DNA of 64,000 bases from Hippasteria phrygiana (Eukaryota; Echinodermata; Asteroidea; Valvatida; Goniasteridae): contig JAZGUH010000402.1 in NCBI GenBank assembly GCA_037893225.1, forward strand, positions 1,488,001-1,552,000, read 5' to 3'. A program made the position numbers and the translations under genes. Position 1 is the first letter of the stretch; each line of letters opens with the position of its first letter. The notes under the pieces are model-generated. The model was not told the origin of the DNA and did no database searches. It saw only the letters and a list, made by a program, of their open reading frames with translations. Shown here piece after piece: positions 40,221-54,266 of this stretch.

Positions 40221-40545
40221 GCACATTTTCTGCGCACATTTTCTGCGCACATTTTCTGCGCACATTTTCTGCGCACATTTTCTGCGCACATTTTCTGCGC
40301 ACATTTTCTGCGCACATTTTCTGCGCACATTTTCTGCGCACATTTTCTGCGCACATTTTCTGCGCACATTTTCTGCGCACATTTTCTGCGCACATTTTCT
40401 GCGCACATTTTCTGCGCACATTTTCTGCGCACATTTTCTGCGCACATTTTCTGCGCACATTTTCTGCGCACATTTTCTGCGCACATTTTCTGCGCACATT
40501 TTCTGCGCACATTTTCTGCGCACATTTTCTGCGCACATTTTCTGC
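40221..40545. repeat. 13-bp minisatellite, 25 copies
   Basis: Twenty-five perfect 13-mers between both inverted arms. Confidence 0.95.
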
Positions 40546-41286
40546 GCATGTCCCTTTAGGGCCACGATAATTATGACTTCTATCAGCAGGGTGCATGCCA
40601 CTAAATCTGTGAAAATCACTGCGCGCGAGCTCATTAATATTTTGTGATCCCTCCATTAATTTGGAATAAGAGGTCCCTGGGGCCTATAAATTGGACTGAT
40701 TGTAGAAATATTTGTGGAAATCAAGAATTTGTGACCCGTGGCTTCCAACTCGGGGAATTCCGTTCACAAAAATGACCAATACGTAGGTCTATTTGGCATA
40801 GAGGCGGGGGGGGGGGGGGAGGGGGGCTACATTTAGACCTGGGCCCAGAGATGGGCCACCATTTTAGGGGTGGTTTGTGGGGAGGGCCAGGGAGTATAAA
40901 AAAAAAAATTTCCTTCAACTCTCATAAATTTGAAAAGAAAATTATTCTAGGAGTCTTAATCTTTAATTTCCAGTGAAAAAAATATTGCCACCTTACTCCT
41001 GAGCGTCACCAGGCGGCGCTCTTTCTTTCTATTGGGTTACAAAATGAGCGCCGTATTTAGTGGAGTGGAACCACTAGAGATCAGTGAGTGGAATCTATAT
41101 GAAGCAAACATGGCGGCGCCCATATGCCAAGTGTACTCGCTAAAAATAGGTATGTTTCATGTTTTGAACTATGAAATCTCACAGAAAACACAGTAATGAT
41201 TACACACATGATAGAGAACAAAATGGGTTCTGTCTTTCTTTTCTTTGTTTGCTCTCGCTGTCTTTTTATTCACATACACATTTCAG

Positions 41287-41715
41287 ATGCCTATCCGCCA
41301 TGTTAATTGTTACCAACATAATGCAGATTTCTTAAACCATAGCAAAATGGATTCCATCTGGAAGGCCTTAATTAAAGGCAAGATTTTAAGAAAGACTGTA
41401 CACAGAGGCAGAAAAAATTGTAGAATATGGACAGGAAATGTCCTGCAGAAATATGGCATTATTAATGTTGTCATGCCTGGCTCAAAATCAAATTCACGCA
41501 CAAGGATGCGTGTGCACAGGTTGACTTACATTGTTTATTCTGGAGTCCTTGATCTTCCCCGGGGGTATGATGTCAGTCACCTGTGCCACAACTCCTTGTG
41601 TGTGAATTTTGATCACCTGTCACTTGAGCCACACGCCATCAACACTGCAAGATCTCGTTGTAAGAGATGCCGTTTGTGTTCGGGCCATGGCCCATACAAG
41701 GATTGTCTTCTTTAA
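41287..41715 (+). CDS. HNH (I-PpoI-like) endonuclease, copy 4
   Basis: Intact, NVLQKYG type. Confidence 0.8.
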   Translation: MPIRHVNCYQHNADFLNHSKMDSIWKALIKGKILRKTVHRGRKNCRIWTGNVLQKYGIINVVMPGSKSNSRTRMRVHRLTYIVYSGVLDLPRGYDVSHLCHNSLCVNFDHLSLEPHAINTARSRCKRCRLCSGHGPYKDCLL

Positions 41716-41913
41716 AATGTAATTAAGGAGAACTTTTTGGCTCACCATTAAGTTTGATAACTGAAATTGCTCTCCATTTTTTGATGCTACACTTTTTGCT
41801 TTTATAATTCATTTTTAATTGAAACGTATGCTGTAATTGTGCTCACTCTGAATTCTTTGCCAATCCACATCTGGAGGGATTGCTGACTTGGGTTCCAGTT
41901 GCCCTTTCTTTTT

Positions 41914-43832
41914 CTACAATGACTTGGCACAGTTGTACAAGTTATATCGTTGTGCCCTACACTTTGCCCTTCGTATTTTATAATGTGTGCTCCTAGCCCG
42001 TTGGGAATGATATTTTTCTTTTCTGTCCATTTCAGCCAGACTTTTGGCAGCTGCAGATCCTGGCAAAACAGGACAACCTGCAGCTTCACACTTGACTGAG
42101 GATGATTAAGTTGGCATGGCCATTGTTGACAAGGTGAACTGCGCTGTGGTCTCTTGAGAGAGCATTTCTGGAAAAGGTTAGTGTCCCTTTTGGATTAGTA
42201 CTTGAAAAAGCATGGTTCATGGACTCTGCTTTTTGTGTACTTGTCCCATATCTGGTTTTTTGCATTGCCTCGTGACCAATTCTCTTCTGAATTTTCAGTA
42301 AAAGCAGTTTCTTGTCAGACTCGAGCATTTTCAGTTTTCCCCTAACATGGACAGGAAGGTAGGGAAATCTGTTATTGCCATTGCAAACCAAGGACCGCTT
42401 TTTGCAAAGGTTGTGGCGACCTTGGTAACATTCGGGAATGGTTGAGGCAGCCTGTTCAGCCATGTCATACATTTGGGCAAAGTTTCTCCCACATTTCTTG
42501 AGGATTGCCCCTGCTTCTGCTTGTACCCTGTGACTTACATCGTCACCTAACCGGTCTTGTATCTTTTTTTTTTTCATTTTTAGTTCTACCAGGCATCATG
42601 TCACCACTGAATTTGGCCCGACTGATTGCTGAACTGAGTGATCGATTTAAGTAAGGTGGGTCAAAAAAGTGTTCTGGCTCGATACCTGCTTTAATTCTCA
42701 TCTGAGACATAAAACCTTTTGCCATACACCCGTCCGCATCGCTTGTTACTCTTTCTGCCAACAAGGGTTCCTTACACTCTAGAAGTTTCTTGGCACAACA
42801 TTGAATTCCCCCTTCTCTTTCATCCCCCATGTTGTAATTTGCTGGGCGTGTAGCACTACAAGAATCTGTGTGCTCGGAACACTTGTTACTGCTGTGTTTG
42901 CCTGACATTTGATTTGCACATTTACAGAGTTTATTCTCGTGGTGGTACATTACTACCATTTTTTTGGTGGTTACATTCTCACATACTACGTCCCTAGTTT
43001 GGGTTGCCGGCACAAATGGTGTTTTTTTCCGACAGTTTCTCAAGGGGTTATTGTATTGTCTATCTAATTCGACAGCAATCGGTTTTTCTCTGTCATAGCC
43101 CTGTAATTCTTAAATACCTTTGACCAGTTTTCTCTTTTCAGCCATACATCTAACATTTTCATTGATAATAATGTCCCCACATTTGCTTGCTGTTTTCTGC
43201 AGCCCACTGATTGAAGGCACAGTTGTACCCAATGCTGTCAAAAGTCGTCTTGCTCCTGTGGCTGCAATACCCGTGTTGAGGAGACCAACCTAAAAGGCCA
43301 TGTTTGGAGTTGCAGTGCGTCGGCCTCTGCTGACCTGAGGTATCTCTGAGTACAGCTTCTTCCTTCCTGTCGAGAAGTAGCACTTGTTGCATGACAGCAC
43401 CTCTGAAACAGCAAGGCCCCGGTGTGTTTCTTGCTCTGCCTGTAGCTGAGGCCAGCCATCACAGTCAGGATTCGCATGCTGATGGTCCAGGGTAGCTCGA
43501 ACACTTGTCTCAACTGTAGTGTTGACATGAACAATTCTGTAGCCGCCTGGGTTCAAGTTGTCGGCTCCTTCCCTCTGGAGTCTGCTTATCGGCGTTATTT
43601 CCTCAATTTTCGGTCGCAGCACCATCATAGTTTTATTAGTTCTGGCACCTGGTGGGTTGTAGAAAGAACCTCGCTCATCTCTGGGAAAGGCCAGTTGCAA
43701 TTGTTCATTTGTGGGTCTGAAATAGAAAGATGAAACATCAGCCTTTTCTCTTATCAACTGACATGTCAGACCATTGCCTTTTTTTAAATAGGCTTTTTTC
43801 ATCTTAAACATGCCCTTTCTGTAGCGAACCAT
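41914..43832 (-). pseudogene. Mutator-like transposase, copy 11 (full length)
   Basis: Same lesions as copy 5. One private base change (GGCACAG for GGAACAG) near 43218. Confidence 0.65.
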
Positions 43833-44264
43833 GGTGGACCTTTCAGTTGGTGAGTAATTAGGGTTATGAAGAGTTTTGTTTATTCCATGTCACTATGAAC
43901 AACAAAAGAATAATGGTGCACTAACAATAAACATCCATTGCAAAGCTATTGCATTTCATTCAGTGCATGCTTAAGTTACTGCTTCCCTGTTGTTCCAATA
44001 ACCAAAGGCATTTTCTAAATATGAACTAGTTGGTGAAATGAAAATTATTAAATTCATAAAGCAAGTCAAAATGAATTCGATTTGTGACATTTCTCTTTTC
44101 TTCAGAGTTTTGGCTTATCTTGCCTAATAGTATAGTTTGAAAAAATGTCTGCGCAGTACAATAATGTCAACACTAGTTAACTAGTGCACGCCCCAACCAG
44201 TTGATTGTTTCAGAACCATTTATAGCCTTTCTCCAATTTGATTTCTGTAATAGCCAACCGGTAC

Positions 44265-44382
44265 CTCTTTCACAGTTTTCACCCACAAAACCATCGCTGC
44301 ACCGGCAGACTACTGCGACGTTTACCCCCCGTACACGTGGCTCCATTCTGACACGGATTAACGCTCTCATGACACGGGCCCA
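44265..44382 (-). pseudogene. Fossil EGF-domain exon, copy 5
   Basis: Same 118 bp and the same frameshift. Confidence 0.8.
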
Positions 44383-44469
44383 CTGTGAACATAAAAACCC
44401 AATCACAAACAGATTAGCCTATTTGGTTCAGCACTATCGTATATGGATTGTGGCCCTGAAGGGACATGC

Positions 44470-44690
44470 GCACATTTTCTGCGCACATTTTCTGCGCACA
44501 TTTTCTGCGCACATTTTCTGCGCACATTTTCTGCGCACATTTTCTGCGCACATTTTCTGCGCACATTTTCTGCGCACATTTTCTGCGCACATTTTCTGCG
44601 CACATTTTCTGCGCACATTTTCTGCGCACATTTTCTGCGCACATTTTCTGCGCACATTTTCTGCGCACATTTTCTGCGCACATTTTCTGC
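44470..44690. repeat. 13-bp minisatellite, 17 copies
   Basis: Seventeen perfect 13-mers. From this unit on, the short spacer after the left arm is lost and the array follows GGACATGC directly. Confidence 0.95.
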
Positions 44691-45432
44691 GCATGTCCCT
44701 TTAGGGCCACGATAATTATGACTTCTATCAGCAGGGTGCATGCCACTAAATCTGTGAAAATCACTGCGCGCGAGCTCATTAATATTTTGTGATCCCTCCA
44801 TTAATTTGGAATAAGAGGTCCCTGGGGCCTATAAATTGGACTGATTGTAGAAATATTTGTGGAAATCAAGAATTTGTGACCCGTGGCTTCCAACTCGGGG
44901 AATTCCGTTCACAAAAATGACCAATACGTAGGTCTATTTGGCATAGAGGCGGGGGGGGGGGGGGAGGGGGGCTACATTTAGACCTGGGCCCAGAGATGGG
45001 CCACCATTTTAGGGGTGGTTTGTGGGGAGGGCCAGGGAGTATAAAAAAAAAAAATTTCCTTCAACTCTCATAAATTTGAAAAGAAAATTATTCTAGGAGT
45101 CTTAATCTTTAATTTCCAGTGAAAAAAATATTGCCACCTTACTCCTGAGCGTCACCAGGCGGCGCTCTTTCTTTCTATTGGGTTACAAAATGAGCGCCGT
45201 ATTTAGTGGAGTGGAACCACTAGAGATCAGTGAGTGGAATCTATATGAAGCAAACATGGCGGCGCCCATATGCCAAGTGTACTCGCTAAAAATAGGTATG
45301 TTTCATGTTTTGAACTATGAAATCTCACAGAAAACACAGTAATGATTACACACATGATAGAGAACAAAATGGGTTCTGTCTTTCTTTTCTTTGTTTGCTC
45401 TCGCTGTCTTTTTATTCACATACACATTTCAG

Positions 45433-45861
45433 ATGCCTATCCGCCATGTTAATTGTTACCAACATAATGCAGATTTCTTAAACCATAGCAAAATGGATTC
45501 CATCTGGAAGGCCTTAATTAAAGGCAAGATTTTAAGAAAGACTGTACACAGAGGCAGAAAAAATTGTAGAATATGGACAGGAAATGTCCTGCAGAAATAT
45601 GGCATTATTAATGTTGTCATGCCTGGCTCAAAATCAAATTCACGCACAAGGATGCGTGTGCACAGGTTGACTTACATTGTTTATTCTGGAGTCCTTGATC
45701 TTCCCCGGGGGTATGATGTCAGTCACCTGTGCCACAACTCCTTGTGTGTGAATTTTGATCACCTGTCACTTGAGCCACACGCCATCAACACTGCAAGATC
45801 TCGTTGTAAGAGATGCCGTTTGTGTTCGGGCCATGGCCCATACAAGGATTGTCTTCTTTAA
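45433..45861 (+). CDS. HNH (I-PpoI-like) endonuclease, copy 5
   Basis: Intact, NVLQKYG type. Confidence 0.8.
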   Translation: MPIRHVNCYQHNADFLNHSKMDSIWKALIKGKILRKTVHRGRKNCRIWTGNVLQKYGIINVVMPGSKSNSRTRMRVHRLTYIVYSGVLDLPRGYDVSHLCHNSLCVNFDHLSLEPHAINTARSRCKRCRLCSGHGPYKDCLL

Positions 45862-46059
45862 AATGTAATTAAGGAGAACTTTTTGGCTTACCATTAAGTT
45901 TGATAACTGAAATTGCTCTCCATTTTTTGATGCTACACTTTTTGCTTTTATAATTCATTTTTAATTGAAACGTATGCTGTAATTGTGCTCACTCTGAATT
46001 CTTTGCCAATCCACATCTGGAGGGATTGCTGACTTGGGTTCCAGTTGCCCTTTCTTTTT

Positions 46060-47978
46060 CTACAATGACTTGGCACAGTTGTACAAGTTATATCGTTGTG
46101 CCCTACACTTTGCCCTTCGTATTTTATAATGTGTGCTCCTAGCCCGTTGGGAATGATATTTTTCTTTTCTGTCCATTTCAGCCAGACTTTTGGCAGCTGC
46201 AGATCCTGGCAAAACAGGACAACCTGCAGCTTCACACTTGACTGAGGATGATTAAGTTGGCATGGCCATTGTTGACAAGGTGAACTGCGCTGTGGTCTCT
46301 TGAGAGAGCATTTCTGGAAAAGGTTAGTGTCCCTTTTGGATTAGTACTTGAAAAAGCATGGTTCATGGACTCTGCTTTTTGTGTACTTGTCCCATATCTG
46401 GTTTTTTGCATTGCCTCGTGACCAATTCTCTTCTGAATTTTCAGTAAAAGCAGTTTCTTGTCAGACTCGAGCATTTTCAGTTTTCCCCTAACATGGACAG
46501 GAAGGTAGGGAAATCTGTTATTGCCATTGCAAACCAAGGACCGCTTTTTGCAAAGGTTGTGGCGACCTTGGTAACATTCGGGAATGGTTGAGGCAGCCTG
46601 TTCAGCCATGTCATACATTTGGGCAAAGTTTCTCCCACATTTCTTGAGGATTGCCCCTGCTTCTGCTTGTACCCTGTGACTTACATCGTCACCTAACCGG
46701 TCTTGTATCTTTTTTTTTTTCATTTTTAGTTCTACCAGGCATCATGTCACCACTGAATTTGGCCCGACTGATTGCTGAACTGAGTGATCGATTTAAGTAA
46801 GGTGGGTCAAAAAAGTGTTCTGGCTCGATACCTGCTTTAATTCTCATCTGAGACATAAAACCTTTTGCCATACACCCGTCCGCATCGCTTGTTACTCTTT
46901 CTGCCAACAAGGGTTCCTTACACTCTAGAAGTTTCTTGGCACAACATTGAATTCCCCCTTCTCTTTCATCCCCCATGTTGTAATTTGCTGGGCGTGTAGC
47001 ACTACAAGAATCTGTGTGCTCGGAACACTTGTTACTGCTGTGTTTGCCTGACATTTGATTTGCACATTTACAGAGTTTATTCTCGTGGTGGTACATTACT
47101 ACCATTTTTTTGGTGGTTACATTCTCACATACTACGTCCCTAGTTTGGGTTGCCGGCACAAATGGTGTTTTTTTCCGACAGTTTCTCAAGGGGTTATTGT
47201 ATTGTCTATCTAATTCGACAGCAATCGGTTTTTCTCTGTCATAGCCCTGTAATTCTTAAATACCTTTGACCAGTTTTCTCTTTTCAGCCATACATCTAAC
47301 ATTTTCATTGATAATAATGTCCCCACATTTGCTTGCTGTTTTCTGCAGCCCACTGATTGAAGGAACAGTTGTACCCAATGCTGTCAAAAGTCGTCTTGCT
47401 CCTGTGGCTGCAATACCCGTGTTGAGGAGACCAACCTAAAAGGCCATGTTTGGAGTTGCAGTGCGTCGGCCTCTGCTGACCTGAGGTATCTCTGAGTACA
47501 GCTTCTTCCTTCCTGTCGAGAAGTAGCACTTGTTGCATGACAGCACCTCTGAAACAGCAAGGCCCCGGTGTGTTTCTTGCTCTGCCTGTAGCTGAGGCCA
47601 GCCATCACAGTCAGGATTCGCATGCTGATGGTCCAGGGTAGCTCGAACACTTGTCTCAACTGTAGTGTTGACATGAACAATTCTGTAGCCGCCTGGGTTC
47701 AAGTTGTCGGCTCCTTCCCTCTGGAGTCTGCTTATCGGCGTTATTTCCTCAATTTTCGGTCGCAGCACCATCATAGTTTTATTAGTTCTGGCACCTGGTG
47801 GGTTGTAGAAAGAACCTCGCTCATCTCTGGGAAAGGCCAGTTGCAATTGTTCATTTGTGGGTCTGAAATAGAAAGATGAAACATCAGCCTTTTCTCTTAT
47901 CAACTGACATGTCAGACCATTGCCTTTTTTTAAATAGGCTTTTTTCATCTTAAACATGCCCTTTCTGTAGCGAACCAT
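46060..47978 (-). pseudogene. Mutator-like transposase, copy 12 (full length)
   Basis: Same lesions as copy 5. Confidence 0.65.
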
Positions 47979-48410
47979 GGTGGACCTTTCAGTTGGTGAG
48001 TAATTAGGGTTATGAAGAGTTTTGTTTATTCCATGTCACTATGAACAACAAAAGAATAATGGTGCACTAACAATAAACATCCATTGCAAAGCTATTGCAT
48101 TTCATTCAGTGCATGCTTAAGTTACTGCTTCCCTGTTGTTCCAATAACCAAAGGCATTTTCTAAATATGAACTAGTTGGTGAAATGAAAATTATTAAATT
48201 CATAAAGCAAGTCAAAATGAATTCGATTTGTGACATTTCTCTTTTCTTCAGAGTTTTGGCTTATCTTGCCTAATAGTATAGTTTGAAAAAATGTCTGCGC
48301 AGTACAATAATGTCAACACTAGTTAACTAGTGCACGCCCCAACCAGTTGATTGTTTCAGAACCATTTATAGCCTTTCTCCAATTTGATTTCTGTAATAGC
48401 CAACCGGTAC

Positions 48411-48528
48411 CTCTTTCACAGTTTTCACCCACAAAACCATCGCTGCACCGGCAGACTACTGCGACGTTTACCCCCCGTACACGTGGCTCCATTCTGACAC
48501 GGATTAACGCTCTCATGACACGGGCCCA
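48411..48528 (-). pseudogene. Fossil EGF-domain exon, copy 6
   Basis: Same 118 bp and the same frameshift. Confidence 0.8.
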
Positions 48529-48615
48529 CTGTGAACATAAAAACCCAATCACAAACAGATTAGCCTATTTGGTTCAGCACTATCGTATATGGATTGTGGC
48601 CCTGAAGGGACATGC

Positions 48616-48784
48616 GCACATTTTCTGCGCACATTTTCTGCGCACATTTTCTGCGCACATTTTCTGCGCACATTTTCTGCGCACATTTTCTGCGCACATT
48701 TTCTGCGCACATTTTCTGCGCACATTTTCTGCGCACATTTTCTGCGCACATTTTCTGCGCACATTTTCTGCGCACATTTTCTGC
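48616..48784. repeat. 13-bp minisatellite, 13 copies (shortest)
   Basis: Thirteen perfect 13-mers between both inverted arms. Confidence 0.95.
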
Positions 48785-49529
48785 GCATGTCCCTTTAGGG
48801 CCACGATAATTATGACTTCTATCAGCAGGGTGCATGCCACTAAATCTGTGAAAATCACTGCGCGCGAGCTCATTAATATTTTGTGATCCCTCCATTAATT
48901 TGGAATAAGAGGTCCCTGGGGCCTATAAATTGGACTGATTGTAGAAATATTTGTGGAAATCAAGAATTTGTGACCCGTGGCTTCCAACTCGGGGAATTCC
49001 GTTCACAAAAATGACCAATACGTAGGTCTATTTGGCATAGAGGCGGGGGGGGGGGGGGGGGAGGGGGGCTACATTTAGACCTGGGCCCAGAGATGGGCCA
49101 CCATTTTAGGGGTGGTTTGTGGGGAGGGCCAGGGAGTATAAAAAAAAAAAATTTCCTTCAACTCTCATAAATTTGAAAAGAAAATTATTCTAGGAGTCTT
49201 AATCTTTAATTTCCAGTGAAAAAAATATTGCCACCTTACTCCTGAGCGTCACCAGGCGGCGCTCTTTCTTTCTATTGGGTTACAAAATGAGCGCCGTATT
49301 TAGTGGAGTGGAACCACTAGAGATCAGTGAGTGGAATCTATATGAAGCAAACATGGCGGCGCCCATATGCCAAGTGTACTCGCTAAAAATAGGTATGTTT
49401 CATGTTTTGAACTATGAAATCTCACAGAAAACACAGTAATGATTACACACATGATAGAGAACAAAATGGGTTCTGTCTTTCTTTTCTTTGTTTGCTCTCG
49501 CTGTCTTTTTATTCACATACACATTTCAG

Positions 49530-49958
49530 ATGCCTATCCGCCATGTTAATTGTTACCAACATAATGCAGATTTCTTAAACCATAGCAAAATGGATTCCAT
49601 CTGGAAGGCCTTAATTAAAGGCAAGATTTTAAGAAAGACTGTACACAGAGGCAGAAAAAATTGTAGAATATGGACAGGAAATGTCCTGCAGAAATATGGC
49701 ATTATTAATGTTGTCATGCCTGGCTCAAAATCAAATTCACGCACAAGGATGCGTGTGCACAGGTTGACTTACATTGTTTATTCTGGAGTCCTTGATCTTC
49801 CCCGGGGGTATGATGTCAGTCACCTGTGCCACAACTCCTTGTGTGTGAATTTTGATCACCTGTCACTTGAGCCACACGCCATCAACACTGCAAGATCTCG
49901 TTGTAAGAGATGCCGTTTGTGTTCGGGCCATGGCCCATACAAGGATTGTCTTCTTTAA
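49530..49958 (+). CDS. HNH (I-PpoI-like) endonuclease, copy 6
   Basis: Intact, NVLQKYG type. Confidence 0.8.
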   Translation: MPIRHVNCYQHNADFLNHSKMDSIWKALIKGKILRKTVHRGRKNCRIWTGNVLQKYGIINVVMPGSKSNSRTRMRVHRLTYIVYSGVLDLPRGYDVSHLCHNSLCVNFDHLSLEPHAINTARSRCKRCRLCSGHGPYKDCLL

Positions 49959-50156
49959 AATGTAATTAAGGAGAACTTTTTGGCTCACCATTAAGTTTGA
50001 TAACTGAAATTGCTCTCCATTTTTTGATGCTACACTTTTTGCTTTTATAATTCATTTTTAATTGAAACGTATGCTGTAATTGTGCTCACTCTGAATTCTT
50101 TGCCAATCCACATCTGGAGGGATTGCTGACTTGGGTTCCAGTTGCCCTTTCTTTTT

Positions 50157-52075
50157 CTACAATGACTTGGCACAGTTGTACAAGTTATATCGTTGTGCCC
50201 TACACTTTGCCCTTCGTATTTTATAATGTGTGCTCCTAGCCCGTTGGGAATGATATTTTTCTTTTCTGTCCATTTCAGCCAGACTTTTGGCAGCTGCAGA
50301 TCCTGGCAAAACAGGACAACCTGCAGCTTCACACTTGACTGAGGATGATTAAGTTGGCATGGCCATTGTTGACAAGGTGAACTGCGCTGTGGTCTCTTGA
50401 GAGAGCATTTCTGGAAAAGGTTAGTGTCCCTTTTGGATTAGTACTTGAAAAAGCATGGTTCATGGACTCTGCTTTTTGTGTACTTGTCCCATATCTGGTT
50501 TTTTGCATTGCCTCGTGACCAATTCTCTTCTGAATTTTCAGTAAAAGCAGTTTCTTGTCAGACTCGAGCATTTTCAGTTTTCCCCTAACATGGACAGGAA
50601 GGTAGGGAAATCTGTTATTGCCATTGCAAACCAAGGACCGCTTTTTGCAAAGGTTGTGGCGACCTTGGTAACATTCGGGAATGGTTGAGGCAGCCTGTTC
50701 AGCCATGTCATACATTTGGGCAAAGTTTCTCCCACATTTCTTGAGGATTGCCCCTGCTTCTGCTTGTACCCTGTGACTTACATCGTCACCTAACCGGTCT
50801 TGTATCTTTTTTTTTTTCATTTTTAGTTCTACCAGGCATCATGTCACCACTGAATTTGGCCCGACTGATTGCTGAACTGAGTGATCGATTTAAGTAAGGT
50901 GGGTCAAAAAAGTGTTCTGGCTCGATACCTGCTTTAATTCTCATCTGAGACATAAAACCTTTTGCCATACACCCGTCCGCATCGCTTGTTACTCTTTCTG
51001 CCAACAAGGGTTCCTTACACTCTAGAAGTTTCTTGGCACAACATTGAATTCCCCCTTCTCTTTCATCCCCCATGTTGTAATTTGCTGGGCGTGTAGCACT
51101 ACAAGAATCTGTGTGCTCGGAACACTTGTTACTGCTGTGTTTGCCTGACATTTGATTTGCACATTTACAGAGTTTATTCTCGTGGTGGTACATTACTACC
51201 ATTTTTTTGGTGGTTACATTCTCACATACTACGTCCCTAGTTTGGGTTGCCGGCACAAATGGTGTTTTTTTCCGACAGTTTCTCAAGGGGTTATTGTATT
51301 GTCTATCTAATTCGACAGCAATCGGTTTTTCTCTGTCATAGCCCTGTAATTCTTAAATACCTTTGACCAGTTTTCTCTTTTCAGCCATACATCTAACATT
51401 TTCATTGATAATAATGTCCCCACATTTGCTTGCTGTTTTCTGCAGCCCACTGATTGAAGGAACAGTTGTACCCAATGCTGTCAAAAGTCGTCTTGCTCCT
51501 GTGGCTGCAATACCCGTGTTGAGGAGACCAACCTAAAAGGCCATGTTTGGAGTTGCAGTGCGTCGGCCTCTGCTGACCTGAGGTATCTCTGAGTACAGCT
51601 TCTTCCTTCCTGTCGAGAAGTAGCACTTGTTGCATGACAGCACCTCTGAAACAGCAAGGCCCCGGTGTGTTTCTTGCTCTGCCTGTAGCTGAGGCCAGCC
51701 ATCACAGTCAGGATTCGCATGCTGATGGTCCAGGGTAGCTCGAACACTTGTCTCAACTGTAGTGTTGACATGAACAATTCTGTAGCCGCCTGGGTTCAAG
51801 TTGTCGGCTCCTTCCCTCTGGAGTCTGCTTATCGGCGTTATTTCCTCAATTTTCGGTCGCAGCACCATCATAGTTTTATTAGTTCTGGCACCTGGTGGGT
51901 TGTAGAAAGAACCTCGCTCATCTCTGGGAAAGGCCAGTTGCAATTGTTCATTTGTGGGTCTGAAATAGAAAGATGAAACATCAGCCTTTTCTCTTATCAA
52001 CTGACATGTCAGACCATTGCCTTTTTTTAAATAGGCTTTTTTCATCTTAAACATGCCCTTTCTGTAGCGAACCAT
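50157..52075 (-). pseudogene. Mutator-like transposase, copy 13 (full length)
   Basis: Same lesions as copy 5. Confidence 0.65.
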
Positions 52076-52507
52076 GGTGGACCTTTCAGTTGGTGAGTAA
52101 TTAGGGTTATGAAGAGTTTTGTTTATTCCATGTCACTATGAACAACAAAAGAATAATGGTGCACTAACAATAAACATCCATTGCAAAGCTATTGCATTTC
52201 ATTCAGTGCATGCTTAAGTTACTGCTTCCCTGTTGTTCCAATAACCAAAGGCATTTTCTAAATATGAACTAGTTGGTGAAATGAAAATTATTAAATTCAT
52301 AAAGCAAGTCAAAATGAATTCGATTTGTGACATTTCTCTTTTCTTCAGAGTTTTGGCTTATCTTGCCTAATAGTATAGTTTGAAAAAATGTCTGCGCAGT
52401 ACAATAATGTCAACACTAGTTAACTAGTGCACGCCCCAACCAGTTGATTGTTTCAGAACCATTTATAGCCTTTCTCCAATTTGATTTCTGTAATAGCCAA
52501 CCGGTAC

Positions 52508-52625
52508 CTCTTTCACAGTTTTCACCCACAAAACCATCGCTGCACCGGCAGACTACTGCGACGTTTACCCCCCGTACACGTGGCTCCATTCTGACACGGA
52601 TTAACGCTCTCATGACACGGGCCCA
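52508..52625 (-). pseudogene. Fossil EGF-domain exon, copy 7
   Basis: Same 118 bp and the same frameshift. Confidence 0.8.
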
Positions 52626-52712
52626 CTGTGAACATAAAAACCCAATCACAAACAGATTAGCCTATTTGGTTCAGCACTATCGTATATGGATTGTGGCCCT
52701 GAAGGGACATGC

Positions 52713-52894
52713 GCACATTTTCTGCGCACATTTTCTGCGCACATTTTCTGCGCACATTTTCTGCGCACATTTTCTGCGCACATTTTCTGCGCACATTTTC
52801 TGCGCACATTTTCTGCGCACATTTTCTGCGCACATTTTCTGCGCACATTTTCTGCGCACATTTTCTGCGCACATTTTCTGCGCACATTTTCTGC
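52713..52894. repeat. 13-bp minisatellite, 14 copies
   Basis: Fourteen perfect 13-mers. This unit and the next match in minisatellite and G-tract length, so they look like a recent direct duplication. Confidence 0.95.
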
Positions 52895-53639
52895 GCATGT
52901 CCCTTTAGGGCCACGATAATTATGACTTCTATCAGCAGGGTGCATGCCACTAAATCTGTGAAAATCACTGCGCGCGAGCTCATTAATATTTTGTGATCCC
53001 TCCATTAATTTGGAATAAGAGGTCCCTGGGGCCTATAAATTGGACTGATTGTAGAAATATTTGTGGAAATCAAGAATTTGTGACCCGTGGCTTCCAACTC
53101 GGGGAATTCCGTTCACAAAAATGACCAATACGTAGGTCTATTTGGCATAGAGGCGGGGGGGGGGGGGGGGGAGGGGGGCTACATTTAGACCTGGGCCCAG
53201 AGATGGGCCACCATTTTAGGGGTGGTTTGTGGGGAGGGCCAGGGAGTATAAAAAAAAAAAATTTCCTTCAACTCTCATAAATTTGAAAAGAAAATTATTC
53301 TAGGAGTCTTAATCTTTAATTTCCAGTGAAAAAAATATTGCCACCTTACTCCTGAGCGTCACCAGGCGGCGCTCTTTCTTTCTATTGGGTTACAAAATGA
53401 GCGCCGTATTTAGTGGAGTGGAACCACTAGAGATCAGTGAGTGGAATCTATATGAAGCAAACATGGCGGCGCCCATATGCCAAGTGTACTCGCTAAAAAT
53501 AGGTATGTTTCATGTTTTGAACTATGAAATCTCACAGAAAACACAGTAATGATTACACACATGATAGAGAACAAAATGGGTTCTGTCTTTCTTTTCTTTG
53601 TTTGCTCTCGCTGTCTTTTTATTCACATACACATTTCAG

Positions 53640-54068
53640 ATGCCTATCCGCCATGTTAATTGTTACCAACATAATGCAGATTTCTTAAACCATAGCAAAA
53701 TGGATTCCATCTGGAAGGCCTTAATTAAAGGCAAGATTTTAAGAAAGACTGTACACAGAGGCAGAAAAAATTGTAGAATATGGACAGGAAATGTCCTGCA
53801 GAAATATGGCATTATTAATGTTGTCATGCCTGGCTCAAAATCAAATTCACGCACAAGGATGCGTGTGCACAGGTTGACTTACATTGTTTATTCTGGAGTC
53901 CTTGATCTTCCCCGGGGGTATGATGTCAGTCACCTGTGCCACAACTCCTTGTGTGTGAATTTTGATCACCTGTCACTTGAGCCACACGCCATCAACACTG
54001 CAAGATCTCGTTGTAAGAGATGCCGTTTGTGTTCGGGCCATGGCCCATACAAGGATTGTCTTCTTTAA
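53640..54068 (+). CDS. HNH (I-PpoI-like) endonuclease, copy 7
   Basis: Intact, NVLQKYG type. Confidence 0.8.
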   Translation: MPIRHVNCYQHNADFLNHSKMDSIWKALIKGKILRKTVHRGRKNCRIWTGNVLQKYGIINVVMPGSKSNSRTRMRVHRLTYIVYSGVLDLPRGYDVSHLCHNSLCVNFDHLSLEPHAINTARSRCKRCRLCSGHGPYKDCLL

Positions 54069-54266
54069 AATGTAATTAAGGAGAACTTTTTGGCTCACCA
54101 TTAAGTTTGATAACTGAAATTGCTCTCCATTTTTTGATGCTACACTTTTTGCTTTTATAATTCATTTTTAATTGAAACGTATGCTGTAATTGTGCTCACT
54201 CTGAATTCTTTGCCAATCCACATCTGGAGGGATTGCTGACTTGGGTTCCAGTTGCCCTTTCTTTTT